From contig BTPP01000002.1 of NCBI GenBank assembly GCA_037102815.1, positions 5,642,001-5,706,000 on the forward strand: DNA of 64,000 nucleotides, in the 5' to 3' direction. Within the stretch, counting starts at the first letter, position 1. Every line of letters begins with the position of its first letter. A program made the translations under genes and the position numbers. The notes under the pieces are model-generated. The model saw only the letters and a list, made by a program, of their open reading frames with translations. It searched no databases and was not told the DNA's origin. Positions 24,893 to 36,820 of the stretch are shown here, piece after piece. The DNA is from Neurospora intermedia (Eukaryota; Ascomycota; Sordariomycetes; Sordariales; Sordariaceae).

Positions 24893-27800
24893 CTACCCCT
24901 GATACCTCGCCCTCCCTCCCCCCTCATAATACCCCATCATATCCAACGCGAGAGGAATCATCTCCGCCAGACTCTCCCCCACCTTTCCCATCCCATTCTC
25001 TAGTCCATATCCAAACCCATATCCTCCTTTATTCTTACTAGCAGCCGCCTTCTCTCCCAACCCTTTACACACCGTCAAGAAGACCTCGACTTTCTTTTTG
25101 AACATGGCGTACAAACTTTCTGGTGTGTCGTTGTTGTTGGCGTACGCTTCGTCTTTGCTTTTTCCTTTCTTATTGAAGGGTGGTGGTGGTTTCTTCTTGT
25201 TGTTGTTGCTAAGGGATCTCATGAGTCTGGCGAAGCGCAAGATCAAAGTAAAGATTTCTTCCAGAAGCTGGAGAACGGGTGTCTGTCGTTTTCGTAAGAA
25301 GAGAGCGGACATGATTTCATCGAGGCAGTGGGATTGTTTGTCGCGGACTAGGTCGGGGGAGCAGGATTTTTTGTTGTTCTTGTTGTTCTTGGATGATGAG
25401 AAGCGAGAGGTGCCATGTTCAGAGTGTCTGACGCTGGCGCTGTCGTCGTCTTGGGCCCCGGATCCCGTGCCAAGGAACTCTGCTTCTATCGAGTCCAACC
25501 ACTCCTCGAATTGGTTCCAGATGGTAATGATACCCAAGTCAAAGAAGTAGTTCGCCATCTTGGAAACGAAGTGGTTTGCCTCCGCGCAGAAGCGGATGGC
25601 GGCGTTGCTGAGGGGGGTGCGGCGAGCAAGTAGCTGGACGTCGCGCGAGAGGTGGTTGACGACATACAACATACGTAGAATACGAAGTAGATGCTTGTTG
25701 ATACGGTCGTACTTGAGAAGAATAACAGGGGTCATGATATTCTGCAGTCCTGACGGAGCCTTGTACGACAGTCGTAGAAAGTCCAGGGCTTCCAGCCCGT
25801 CAGGGTCCATGCACTTGTTGATCTCCTCCGGCGTAAGATCGCGCACGGCGAAGCTTAGATTACCGGGTAGATCAGAGCTGTAGGTGCGGGAAAGCATTGA
25901 TTTACCTATTCCTGCGGCTTCCACTTCTTGTCCGTCACCGTCTTTCTCACCGGCGGGCGGCTCGTAGCAATCGGAGAGGACACCCATAAGCGCCAGACGG
26001 AGCTCGGAACTGGCTGGTGGCCAGGTGTCTCGGCCGCCTAGTCGAAGACCCATGACACCGCCGCTGAACGCAACACCGGCTTTGCGCTCGGCGGACTCAA
26101 GGTCGGGATCGAAGAGGGCGTGGGAAAGGCGGCTGCAAAGCATGCCGTTGCCTAGGAGGAAGTACTGTCTCATGAGATTGGTATGCACTCGTAGTTTGTG
26201 AGGGCCAAGAAGAAGTTTCATGCATTCGTCATTGATAAGCTTGGACTGGGTGTCGACGAGTGAACCGAAAGATAGTAAGGGGACAAGTGACCAGTGTGGG
26301 TTGAAGCCCTCCTCTTTGTTGTGGTCCGCGATTGAATACAATCGGTTGTGAAGCATGGTGGTGAGCTCATCGTCGGACTCGCTGTTGTGGAGAGGTTGAG
26401 CTAGCTGGTTGATTGAGGCGAGTACAGCAGCAGCGACTTCTTCCTCACTCCTTCCGAAGTAGGTGAGCTTGTACTCGTTGGGTTCATGTGTATTAGATGG
26501 ACGTGTCGAGAACTGATCTCCCGATGCTGCGTTTTGCACCAAGCGAGTCATGGCGGCTTTGTACTCGTTGACTTTCGTTTCCAGCATTGTTATGGCATCC
26601 CAGGAGAATTGCCACTCGAGTTTGGGTGGTTGGGTAAGCGCCACCACGTTCCGTTTTGAGAGAAAGTGATCTGGATGGTGCTCTTTGAGGAAGCGCAGAT
26701 TTCGCCCAGTGTCGAAGATGGAGCGAGCCATGTCTTGAGGCACGAATGAAGGCATCCTATCCTCGTCTAGGAAAAACTCGGGTTCCTCGAGCTCGAAACC
26801 ATGATCGTCTATCCACATCTTGTCGGCCACTTTAACAAAGGACTTGCCTGAACCCGTCTTGGAGATTGGGGCGCCTTCTTCGTTCTTTAGACCAATCCAC
26901 TCTTCGACGAACTCGATCCATGGCTTTGAGGCAAGGCGTAGCACTTCGCAGATGACGTCGGGTAGTAGGCCACCTTGGTACTCGGCGGCCTGAGCTTCCC
27001 GAAAGAGGCATGAGAGCATTCCTTCTTCCGACTTTTCTTCAGCCAGCTTTTTGCTGAGTGCGTGGAAATACGTCAGGATGGAATGCGCCGGCTTAACAAC
27101 GGATTGTAGCTGAAGTATGGACCTGACAGCCTTGCTGCGGGCAGCAACCTCGGTTTGGACAGCCAAGACCAGTTGATCTACCACTTTTGCTAGGGCGACG
27201 CTTGTTGGTGTGGGTGATTCAAAATAAGCCGACTCAGAAAATGACAAAAGGGCCTTGACGGCGTTTCCACAATCAAGGCAAAACTGATCCATGCCTTGTA
27301 TCGACTGAACAGAGACACCCGAGATCCTAAGGTGAGGTGCCGTCTTCACAAACGAGCCCTTTTCCGAATCCCATGAAAAGAGGACAGAGCTTCTCCCCTG
27401 TGCCAGCCCTAACAGACAGGCGTAGTACAAGGCATTGTCGAGGATATCGGGGATAGGTTCGGTGCCATCGTTCGGGATATCGGTTATGAGCGCGTCGAAA
27501 GCTACAGGCCCAGCCTCGCTGATGAAAACGACATCAGATGGGCCGTGGTGAGCTGTCGGATTGAATGCCTCCCAGGATTTGTACTCGGGTGTCTTGGGTT
27601 CGACGTCTTCCAATGTGAGCCAGTAGTCCTCCTCCTCATCGTCATCTAGGTCAATTTGAGATTCGCCCTTCTTTCCCTTCTCAGCGCTGTCAATACCGTC
27701 GGAGAAGATATCGTCGGAGAGTTGTGGTTCATCGCTGAGAGCGGCCTCTCGTAGAACGGGAGGCAGTCTGAAGAAGCTGGTCTGGCCTTCGTCTTGAAGC

Positions 27801-28040
27801 GGGCGTTTGAGAGGATTCAGAGGCTTGTCTTGGTCTCCGAATGGAAGGAATTGGAAAGAAGAGCCTGGATTGGAGTTAGCATCTTTGTCTGCATACAGTC
27901 AGTCGCATTAACATGCCTGAGATTTCCAAGTTGGGTGAAAAGAGAGGGTTTGCGGCTTTGTCTTGGTCCAAGAACCTCGATGACCGCCAGAAATTGGGAA
28001 TTGCGAAGAGGTCCGCAGAAGTGTCCCTTTCCTCAGCCAT
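24893..28040 (-). CDS. Gamma-tubulin complex component, GCP5/GCP6-like (Spc97/Spc98 family)
   Basis: Subunit of the gamma-tubulin complex that nucleates microtubules at spindle pole bodies. The ATG at 28040 opens exon 1 (28040-27917, encoding MAEERDTSADLFAIPNFW...). Exon 2 is 27864-24893; 1031 aa in all. The 52-nt intron starts with GC (CAG/GCATGT), not GT, and ends CCAATCCAG after a TGCTAAC branch. The N-terminal phrase DLFAIPNFWRSSRF is the usual start of fungal GCP5/6 proteins. An acidic stretch follows, then the Spc97/98 grip domains: HTNLMRQYFLLGNGMLCSRL around the middle and LLRILRMLYVVNHL toward the C-terminus. The length exceeds GCP2/3, fitting the larger GCP5/6 class; which of the two cannot be decided by eye. 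Divergent from EAF7. Confidence 0.92.
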
Positions 28041-28787
28041 TTTGCCTGGTGCTTGTTGTGGGCGATACGGGCAGCATTGGAGGTTAATAAGTAAAGAGGT
28101 TGTTGATGTTTCAATTGACCAAAACAGTCAATGAGTGAGAACCTTGATGTGCGCAGGCAGCCAGCTTGTTGAGCCGGGGCACTTGAATAACCACTAGAAG
28201 TAGCTAGTTCCAGTTCTTCAGCGGCTCAGGTCCTCTTCACCTGCACTTTAAGGGTCTCCTCACTGTGTCTTTCTTTTCTGAGAGTCGGGTGATCCCATCG
28301 TTCCTTGTCGTCCCGTCCTCTGTCGTGTCGCGCTGCCGATCGCGTGTCCAGCAAGCAAGCGGCATCGAGTTGACGGGACGAGACTGGACCAATTCCAGGC
28401 ATAACCCCGCTGAAGTAAACACTGAGACGGCATCTTTCTACCTTTGTACGCTAATCCCTGCAACAACACCAGGTTCTAGTGACGTCCAGGTCATGTCTCT
28501 GGGCTGCAGGCACAAGGCGCTTTTGTACTTGTTGAGCAAGTACCTTTCATCCTACCAAGCTGCCTGCCGCAACTTGGATAACCATTGACCTATGGCACTA
28601 TACTAGGTACCTAAGTGAGCTTCTGAGCTCCGATTTCTCAACTTTCTACCAAACATAATCAACCACCACAACATCCAAGACCTGACAATTCTGGGCACAG
28701 CATAGCATATTTGTATATCGCTACTCAGACTCGGCCGTATACCCAGAGATTTACTGCTCAAAGTTCAGAGTTCTATCACCTGCGACA
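28041..28787. promoter_or_regulatory. Divergent promoter region between the gamma-tubulin complex gene and EAF7
   Basis: A gap of 747 bases between two divergent start codons. No TATA or other site stands out. Confidence 0.55.
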
Positions 28788-29753
28788 ATGCCTCCAAAGA
28801 AAAAGGGCGGCCGCAGCAGCACGGCCGCCGCCACGCCGTCAACGGCCACACCTCGAGATGACGATGCCATGGACATTGACACCCCAGCCGCTGGAACAAC
28901 ACCCGTACCTGCAGCGCCCGCCGCCCAACCTCCGAAACCCAAGTTCGACCCGAATGATCCTTGGACAGATGATCAGGTCGCCTCACTGTTCAAAGGTGTG
29001 ATTAGATGGAAACCTGCGGGTACGTCACATATCCCGAGGGCTACAGTAGATTTCCAATATACCCAGCTAATGCCAAACTCTCGTCTAGGGATGCACAAGC
29101 ATTTCCGAATTATAGCCATTAGCGAGCATCTCCGCAACCACGGCTTCGACCCGTTCAAGAATCCTCACACGCGCATACCCGGAATTTGGGCCAAACTTAG
29201 AACGTTTTACGACCTAGATGCGATCGACGAGCGAGAAAACAGCCTTGACCCTCCCGAAGAATGGGGCAAGCCCCGGCGCTACAAAGACTTCTCGCTACCT
29301 CGCGACGACTACGGCGATTTGATGCTGCAAGCGGCGCTCGCTCCCCCGGGCGACCCGCCTAGCAGCCCAGCGGAATGGGACCCGAATGAGCCAAGTGACG
29401 AAAGAAAGAAGCGCAAGCGCACCGAAGCTGGTACCAAGACTCGCAGTAGTACTGTGGAGGACACGGATAACGAGACTTCTGCCCCTAGTCCGGTGCGGAA
29501 GTCGGCCAGAGGAGCGCGGAGTGCGAAGCGGGCGGCTAGCAAGGCTCGCAAGACCAAGGAGGAGTCCCCTGATGAGGATGAAAGCGAGGAGGAAGCATCA
29601 GACGAGGAAGAGGAATCGGGTGATGAGGAGGAAGCATCAGACGAAGAGGAGGCCGAGGCGTCCACAGCAAAAACATCAAGGGGAACAAGAGCCCGTCCTG
29701 CTCCCAAGGCCAAACCCGTTGCCCGTGGTCGATCAAGACCTAGTCGCCGCTAG
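28788..29753 (+). CDS. EAF7: EAF7/MRGBP-type subunit of the NuA4 histone acetyltransferase
   Basis: Nuclear chromatin subunit, partner of EAF3/MRG-type proteins in NuA4. Exons 28788-29019 and 29089-29753 flank a 69-nt intron (GTACGT...GTCTAG, branch GCTAAT); 298 aa. After a basic/Ala-Pro-rich start comes the diagnostic domain: [20 protein letters not shown], then the splice, then [20 protein letters not shown] and [19 protein letters not shown]. The C-terminal 130 residues alternate basic and acidic low-complexity runs (DEESEEE and KKRKR types). The intron length is a multiple of three and holds no stop, so an unspliced mRNA would encode a 321-aa protein with 23 extra residues inside the conserved domain. 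The family match rests on the MHKHFR core. Confidence 0.95.
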   Translation: MPPKKKGGRSSTAAATPSTATPRDDDAMDIDTPAAGTTPVPAAPAAQPPKPKFDPNDPWTDDQVASLFKGVIRWKPAGTSHIPRATVDFQYTQLMPNSRLGMHKHFRIIAISEHLRNHGFDPFKNPHTRIPGIWAKLRTFYDLDAIDERENSLDPPEEWGKPRRYKDFSLPRDDYGDLMLQAALAPPGDPPSSPAEWDPNEPSDERKKRKRTEAGTKTRSSTVEDTDNETSAPSPVRKSARGARSAKRAASKARKTKEESPDEDESEEEASDEEEESGDEEEASDEEEAEASTAKTSRGTRARPAPKAKPVARGRSRPSRR

Positions 29754-30292
29754 AAGGCGCCTCGCACACAGGGGTACTTCTTGTCGACATGTGCCGGACA
29801 GAGTTAGCTTATTGGTTGGCATTCTAGAACGGAGGGGATGTTGTCTCTTTCTCACTGCATTTGGGGCGTACTGGTGTTTTCGGGACGGAACCACAAGAGC
29901 AAAAAAAATGCCACAGGATGGATGGCTATGGCTTATTGATTACATGACCAGCATGATTAGATACCCGAGGAAAGACAAGCAGTTTGTCAATGGTTGAGTT
30001 CAAAATGAGAATCATAAATACAAGCTTTGCATGTACTTGTAAATCCATTAAACAGTCAGTGGTATTTATCGATACTTCGTTGTACTTCACAGTACATCCC
30101 CGGACCCTGTAATAGCGGCCCCACCACGGCCGGCAATCAATGCCCCGCAACGCGACTCTACGGCCCATGACGCGCCGGAACTTATACACCAAGCCCACTG
30201 CTGTTTACAATTTACATACTTTACCGGCTCTTCACCACCAAGACCAAACAACCACAGGACTGACTACCTCTAGCTAATTGCACTCCGAGATC
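29754..30292. other. EAF7 3' flank and ASK1 promoter
   Basis: The tail of EAF7 runs directly into the upstream region of ASK1, both on the plus strand. No other gene is seen. Confidence 0.6.
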
Positions 30293-31879
30293 ATGTCAGT
30301 CCCCGGAACATCTAATACGAGGCCGCTAACTCTTACGGAGGAGCTGGAAAAGCTCGAGCAATCCATTACTTTGACGCTGCAAGGTCCGATCACCAAGCAC
30401 CACCAGTCCGACAAAGAAGCCAATTGCTGACCTTCTGTCATAGAGATCGATTCCAACTTTAGCAGAGCGCATCGCATTGTCACCACGAATATCCTACCAC
30501 TAGTCGAGCAATACGGCGAGCATTCCAAATCCGTCTGGGAATCAACCAAGGTGGGACATCTCTTCCAGGGCCTCGCCCGAGCATCAAACTAACAGCCATT
30601 GGCTTCTCAGTTCTGGAAACAATTCTTCGAGGCATCGGCCAATGTTTCGCTTTCGGGATACGAAGAGCTTGCCAATGGCAACGAAACCACAGTGTTGAAC
30701 AGCAACGAAGAATCAACATCGGCGCACGATCAAACCACCCCGGCCGGAACACCCCATCCCCAGAGCGCCGGTCGCAGCCACGATATAACAATCGATGATG
30801 AATCGTCTGCTACGTTCAATGCCCAAGGCCAAACCCAGGGCCGCCAGCGCACAACAAACGATTCCGTCTTGACCGATACTGGCGATGACCTCAGCGGGAG
30901 CACTCCCCGTCCGCCAGCGACCAAATCGATACCTTCACGACCACAGTTCGCCAATCTCGACTCTCCATACGAGCAACTCAGGCGCCGCGAGCTCAAGGCC
31001 GCCGCCGAGGCAAGCAAAACACCCGGCTTCGGTTCCGGTTCCGGCGGCGACACCATGGAAGACGACGACAGCGAGCTCATTTTCCAACAACACACTGCCC
31101 GTCTACCCGACATGTCCATGACCCCCCACCGTGCCCAAAACACTCCCTTCGGCGAACAACAACAACAGCAGCGCGGCGGAACAGCCAACAAGGACCCCAT
31201 TCTCCACCGCATGCCAGACAGGAACTACCGCGTCGGAGCGACGCCACACAAAGGCCACCAGGCGAGCGGTGTATCCCCAATCAAATGGAAAGTCACCGAG
31301 AAGAAACCACCACTCCTAGACCCCAAGGGCAAAGGCAAAGCCAAGGAGGACAGACCACTCTGGCAAGACTCCTTCATGTCCTCTCCCGAGATGGAAGTCC
31401 CCCAACTACGCTCCGCGGCATTCATGTCCCCCATCCGCTCCGCCTACCGTGGCAACACCCGCGCCGCCGCCGCCGCTTACGCTGCTCGCTCCGCGCCCCG
31501 AACGCCAGGCGTAAGCGTCCAGACACCGTTGGCTGGACGCAAGACCAAAGATGTCTTTAGCGCCAACGCCGCCAACGCCCACACAAACGCCGGCAAAACG
31601 CCCATCCCCAAGGGGACGGTGGAAGCCAAGAAGAGGTATCTGGAGGAAATCGATTGGGAGAGCGACAGTGAGCAGGATCCCTTTGGGGGCATGAGTCCGC
31701 CCAAGACGATCCAGTTTGCGTTGCCGCCGTCGAAGCTGTTGCAGACGCCGGCGAGAGAGGCAAGTAAGAAGATTGTGGAGAATTTACTGTTGACGGCGGG
31801 GGAGATGCCGGAAGGGGAGTCGGAGTTCAGTCCGAGCGTGGTGAAGATGAATCCGGATTTGATGGATGAGACTTTTTAG
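30293..31879 (+). CDS. ASK1: DASH/Dam1 complex subunit ASK1
   Basis: Outer-kinetochore protein of the DASH ring that couples chromosomes to spindle microtubules. Exons 30293-30383, 30444-30550 and 30611-31879; introns of 60 nt each, with GCTGAC and ACTAAC branch sites; 488 aa. The first intron has a weak donor (GTCCGA). The first 70 residues carry the family signature: LTLTEELEKLEQSITLTLQ, IDSNFSRAHRIVTTNILPLV and FWKQFFEASANVSLSGYEE. The rest is long, Ser/Thr/Pro-rich and probably disordered, with SP/TP sites (for example near SPIRSAY and TPRPP) that fit CDK-type control known for Ask1. A C-terminal conserved-looking stretch includes KKRYLEEIDWESDSEQDPFG. Convergent with the rhodanese gene. 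Confidence 0.95.
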
Positions 31880-32274
31880 TTTGGGAGCACAACGGCATGG
31901 GACAGCATGGATGATGATGAATATACCCCTTTTGTTTTTGTCTGTTAGGAAAAAGTAACCGCTCGACTTGAAGCACATACAGTTGCTTTATTTCACGTGA
32001 GGAATCTTCATTCAGCTAGATTGTTGAACATGGATTGCATACATTGACCAAGTACCAGATCCCATAATCAGTCGCATGGTCTAACCAAAACTCATATTCA
32101 GTCTACATCGTCTTATTGCTTTTGGCTATGTACGCAGGCTAGTCTCAAGGAACCAACCCCTTCCTTCCCCCTTCCTTCCCCCTTCCTTCCCCCTTCCTCC
32201 CCCATTTTCCTCCTTCTATGACACCTCATCCACCCACCTCATCCACCTACCGTTCAATGTTTAACGCTCAACGC
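31880..32274. other. Convergent 3' region between ASK1 and the rhodanese gene
   Basis: Both genes end toward this 395-base gap. It contains the C/T tandem repeat at 32157-32205. No coding sequence is seen. Confidence 0.65.
32157..32205. repeat. 11-bp tandem repeat of CCCCCTTCCTT
   Basis: About four pyrimidine-only units in the shared 3' region of two convergent genes. Confidence 0.8.
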
Positions 32275-33418
32275 TCAACGCTCAACCTTCCCCCCCCTCG
32301 CCGCCCAATCCAGCCAACTCCCAGGGTACTCACCCACCTTCTCCCACCCCGCCTCTCTCGCTAGTCCCGCAGCTCCTCTACTGCGCACGCCAGCCTTGCA
32401 GTAAAAGACAACTTCGCTGTCTTTAGAGGGGCGGGGAAACCCGAAACGGTCTTCGAATTCGTCTTCGGAAATGAAAAAGGAGTCCGGGGAGGTGGTGATG
32501 GGGATGTTGATGGCGGTGGGGATGCGGCCTGTGGAAGCGAGTTCACCTGGTTCGCGGGTGTCTTTTTTTGGGGAGTTAGTTAGTTGGGATTTTGCGAAGA
32601 GAGGTTGGGAAGGGGGGAAAAGAGAAAAGGAAAAAAAAAAAAAAAAGGGGGGGGGGGGGGGGGGGGGATTGGGGTTCAAAGGGAAGAGGGGATGGGATGG
32701 GGGTTAAAAGGGGAAGGGAGAAGAGAGGAAGGGGAAAGGAAGAGGGAAAAGAGACGTACCGACGATAATAACGTTTCGGTTGGGATCTTCGATCAAGGTT
32801 TGGATCTGTGGGAGTGTATTATTCGGTCAGTTATAATTCTGTCCTGTGTTTCATTCTTTTCATTCTTTTCATGTCGTCTTTCTTCCCTGGAGATGTCTTC
32901 CCTAACTTCTTCTTTAGACACCTGCCATCTTTGTGGGATTTCCAATCACTGTTGAACTCCGGTCCCCCATCTCCGAAGGATCATCATCCCTCTTTTTTTT
33001 TTTTTCGTTCTTCTTTTGTTTACTCCCAGAATTCAGTTTCAAACTTCCCCCTCCCAAAGCTCTCCCAAACGAAAACATCACAAGGGAGGAAAAAACCCAC
33101 CTCCTCAAAAGCCCAAATCTTATTCTCCCCCGCCTTCTGTCCCTGTCCCTTTCCCTGCGCCTCCTGCGAGTAATACGCCGCCCTTGTTGTCCTTGTTGTC
33201 GTCGTTGTTGTGTTTCTTGGGCGCACAGCAGTCGAGAAAGCTCTTTGCGCCGGAACTTGTTGTTGTTGATGTTGAGCAGCAGCAGCAGCCCTGCGCAAAG
33301 TCGCGTTCGTAACACCAACGGTACAGGCAACGAAAGTGGTACCGGTAGACCCGATAGACTTTACCGCGCCGGCGGAGAGGCGGGCGATGGAACGTCTTGC
33401 TGGGGCGGACAACAACAT
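32275..33418 (-). CDS. Mitochondrial single-domain rhodanese (thiosulfate sulfurtransferase-like)
   Basis: Sulfurtransferase of the Rdl1/Rdl2 type, probably in the mitochondrial matrix. Exons 33418-33101, 32805-32760 (46 nt) and 32561-32275; 216 aa. Residues 1-75 are rich in Ala, Arg, Ser and Thr with hardly any acids: a mitochondrial presequence. The rhodanese fold begins at KIWAFEEIQTLIEDPNRNVI, then IIVDTREPGELASTGRIPTA and the active-site loop FYCKAGVRSRG, with Cys176 as catalytic residue. GWEKVGEYPGSWLDWA closes the domain. Intron 1 is 295 nt. Intron 2 (198 nt) carries a tract that reads C21 then T16 in the transcript; it uses the branch CTAACTAACTAAC and an unusual purine-rich acceptor (CCAAAAAAAG). 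Length and motif fit single-domain rhodaneses. Confidence 0.95.
32631..32667. repeat. A16-G21 homopolymer junction
   Basis: Sixteen A followed directly by twenty-one G, inside intron 2 of the rhodanese gene. On the transcribed strand sense it is a C run followed by a U run. Confidence 0.9.
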
Positions 33419-33433
33419 TATGTTTAAGATGTC

Positions 33434-33470
33434 GGTGTTGGTGGTGGTGGTGGTGGTGGTGGTGGTGGTG
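33434..33470. repeat. GGT trinucleotide repeat
   Basis: About twelve GGT units (ACC on the coding strand), just upstream of the rhodanese start codon and so probably in its leader. Confidence 0.85.
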
Positions 33471-34464
33471 ATCTGGTAACAGAAAAAGAGAAAGAGAAAA
33501 AAGATGTTGAGGTGATGATGCCAATGAGGAAGTAAATATCCTCGTGTACCGCAATCTCACTCAGTCAGTTTGTTTATGTAACGGGCATGCGATGATGCTC
33601 CAGCGGGCGCCGAACTGCGGAGGCGGGCGGGCGGGCCGCCCGGGGTAAGTACCTTCAGCTCGAGGTAAGGTACGCCGCGGCGCGCGGGGATGGAGGTGAC
33701 GTTAAGATAGTGGGGCCGCTATCATATAACATGCCCCACCCTGTTATCGAATGATGGAGTCGAAACTCTCGTGGAAACTCGAAACGAAACAAAACATCTC
33801 CCAATGGGTTGTCACAAAGTGTCAGATGCCAACTGGATACAGCAACCAGCCGGGTGGGCGATGACATCTTACGACACATCCGAAGCCTGTGCTGTGCCTC
33901 CCGTCGGCATCCGTTCAAGATCCTTTGGGGATCTCGAGCTGGCTTGACTGGATGATGTTCAACTCAAGTATACACCACCCCGCTGACTGTTCACTAGTAC
34001 CTAGATCACTTCTTATGGTATTATATTAACTATATCTTTGTTGTTGGTATCAAGGCACGCCCGGCCAAGTTTCTCTTTTCCAGGAGCCCCTTCTGCCGAC
34101 ATTTGTCAGTCAGGGCCAGCGACGCCCTAGAAAACCATCATTATCCATCATAAGGGTCCATGTCATCCTTCCCCTTTTTTCGCGCCGGCCTGCCATTCCA
34201 AACAGCAGCCTTTTTCGCGCCTCGTGAAATCTTCGTCATCCAGAATGCAACGCTCTCTCCGGCGGGGGTATAATGTATAGTCGGGGGGTAATCGGAGGGA
34301 TGACTGAACTTCGGTTCATCATGTGTCTGTTTCGTCAAGTTCTTCCGTGGCCCTTTATAAGTTGACCAAACCCGCGATATTATGCTTTTTCATTCCGCCG
34401 ATCTCCCAGATCAAAGAAAGATCTCTTTTTTTATATTGATGTCCACACCCAAAACCCTCTCCGT
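33471..34464. other. Rhodanese promoter and ERG5 3' flank
   Basis: Both neighbours are on the minus strand, so this holds the promoter of the rhodanese gene at left and the 3' flank of ERG5 at right. A GC-rich patch (GGCGGGCGGGCGGGCC) lies near 33620-33640. No open frame is convincing. Confidence 0.6.
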
Positions 34465-36268
34465 TTACCACTTGCGCTCCTCGAAAGTGAGGGGGCAGTC
34501 ATCCTAAATATCGTTAGCTTAAAGAGCATCCCTACACACAAAACAGCAGGATCAGTTAGGACTCACCTTGGGGAAGATGGTGGCAAACACTTTGATCTCC
34601 TCGGACAGAGGAGTGGGGTGATGCTTCCAGTCGAGGAGAAGAGAAGCCTTGCCGACGAAAAGGGCAAGGTTGAGCTGAGCATAGTGCTGACCGAGGCAGT
34701 AGTGAGGACCGACGCCGAAAACGAGATAGTTCTTGGCACCCTTGGCCTCGGCATCACCCGAGTAGTAACGCTCGGGGTCAAAGTAGTCGGGGTTGGGGTA
34801 AACTTCGGGGTCGCGGAGAGCCATGTAGGTGGTGGGAACAACCATGGAGCCCTTGGGGATGGTGTAATCCTCAGTGATGGGGAAAGCCTTCTTGACCAGG
34901 TAGGGAACCATGAGCACAGGAGGGCGGTAACGGAGGAGCTCACGAACGACGGCACGAGTGTAGGTCATCGACTCAAGCTGCTCCATGTTGATGGGGGCGT
35001 GGATATCACCGTTGCGGACCTTGAGGTTCTCCTCACGGACACGGTCGAGCACATCAGGGCGCTGAGCCATGATCTGGAAGAGCCAAGTAGCGGCGGAGCT
35101 GGTGGCATCCTGGGAAGCGAAGAGGAAGGTGAAGATGGTCTGCGAGATCTCATAGTCGGTGAAGTCGCGGAGCAGGTGAGTAGGCTTCTCAAGACCCTCG
35201 GTGTTACCGCTGGCAACGGCCTCGCGCCACTTCTTGGAGTCAATCATCTGCTTGATCCAGGCATCCATGATGCAGGTGGCCTCGCCTCCAGCAGCCATGC
35301 GGACCTTGCTCTTCGCAGCACACTTGGCAAACTCGGCAAGGACCATATCAGCCGCCTTCTTGCCATACCACGTCTTGGTGTAGGGAATAATGATGGGGAA
35401 GTTGACAAGCTCGAGAGCGGCGGTAATCAGGTAGTAGTCGTCGGCAATCTTCTTGACGGCCTCATCGGAAATGTAGTGACCGACGAAGGAACGGCAAGAG
35501 ACAGCAGTAATGACCTCACGGAAGTGGGGCATCCAGGGGACGGGCTTTCCACCGGCGTTCTTGGTGATCTCCAGGAAGGACTTGAAGTAGCGGTTGTACA
35601 CCTCCTCCTGTCCGGGAAGGTAGATCTCGAGAGCCCTGCGAGTGAAGAGGCCGTTGAGACCCTTGCGGAACTCGACGTGGGCGGGGCCATCGAGGAAGAC
35701 CCAGTTATCGGCGCCGAGGAGCTTGTGGGCGACATCGACGACGCAGGGCTTGACATAACTGGGGCTGTTGAAGACCTTACGGGCCATATCGCGAGTCGAG
35801 GCAATCACGACAAACCTGCGATTGGTGACGTTAGTTTCCCGACCAGGATTTCTCGGCGCGATTCAGACGCGGGGGTTCGACTTACTTGTGGAAGACGGAA
35901 ACACAGCTGAGAGGACCGCTCAACCACTTGGCATAGTATTCCTCGAATTTAGGGTCAAGGGACTCCAAGAAGGGTCCGATAAAGGGAATCTTCCATGATG
36001 GACCAGCGATTCTGCCCTTGTTGAGGACATACTTGACTGCGCGCGGCAAGACTGGTCAGTATCTCTAACCGTTTGACATTTGCGCCCAGCGAGACTGGAA
36101 CATACTCTGATCCCAAGCAACAAGAACAGCAAGAAGAGTAAAGACAATAGTCCAGCCGCTCGCCTGGGAGATGGTATCGATAACGTATTCGAGCTGGGGA
36201 GGAACAGCAACAGTGCCGAGCTTGGCGCTGGCCAGCGGCGAGGTAAAGCTGGTTGCGTTGGAAGCCAT
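34465..36268 (-). CDS. erg-5: Sterol C-22 desaturase, cytochrome P450 61
   Basis: ER-membrane P450 that introduces the C22-23 double bond in ergosterol synthesis. Four exons: 36268-36106, 36036-35886, 35815-34567 and 34503-34465 (39 nt); 533 aa, the usual Erg5 size. An N-terminal membrane anchor lies at about residues 36-52 ([15 protein letters not shown]). The I-helix reads [18 protein letters not shown], the CYP61 form; the K-helix has the ExxR in [10 protein letters not shown]. The heme loop is [12 protein letters not shown] with Cys478 as ligand, and [14 protein letters not shown] near the end is a CYP61 hallmark that separates it from CYP51. The last 12 codons are on the small fourth exon, so reading through the final intron gives a false C-terminus. 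Neighbours are not ergosterol genes. Confidence 0.98.
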
Positions 36269-36820
36269 GTTGCGCTTGTGGTCGAGGTTTACCGGCAGAC
36301 TGTAGGGTTTCGGACGGGGGTGCCCAAGAGTTCACCTACACCGATAAGGCCTCTAGCGACGAGAAGCTCGGTATGAAGCGAGATGGGGGATTAGGAAGGG
36401 TGGAGGTGGAGGTTGAGGATGGGAAAGCAGAAGGAAAAAAAGGGCGGTTTTCCCCTGGGAGGTGGTACAGGGAAGGCGCAATATCTAATATAACGTAACT
36501 ACTGAAAAGACACCGGGCGAAAAAAAAAGGGGACCCGGACAGCGGATAACAACGAATGCCCGTCCAACAGGGCGATAGGCGGGTGATGGCAAGGATTAAG
36601 TTGTGAAGTGACGCCTTGGCGTCGGGTGCCGTGGGACGAGCTAGATACCGGAAAAGAGATTTTGGGCATTATTCTATGGCGCCGGCGAGCTCGACATTGC
36701 TCCCGTCGGGTCTTTGTTTGGATTGAGTATTGCAAGCTGGGGGGCCAATTGACCAGTAGCATGCCATTTTACCCCGGCAGCGGCGCCCAGCTTCGACCAG
36801 CTTGGGCCATTTTGACGAGC

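Noticed and set aside
27908-28114. Alternative N-terminal frame for the gamma-tubulin complex gene using a GT donor
   Set aside because: Its Lys/Thr/Ser-rich sequence does not look like GCP N-termini, whereas the frame using the GC donor gives the DLFAIPNFW signature.
34618-35910. 430-codon antisense open frame opposite erg-5
   Set aside because: Shadow of the biased erg-5 codons; no domain and no splice or start logic of its own.
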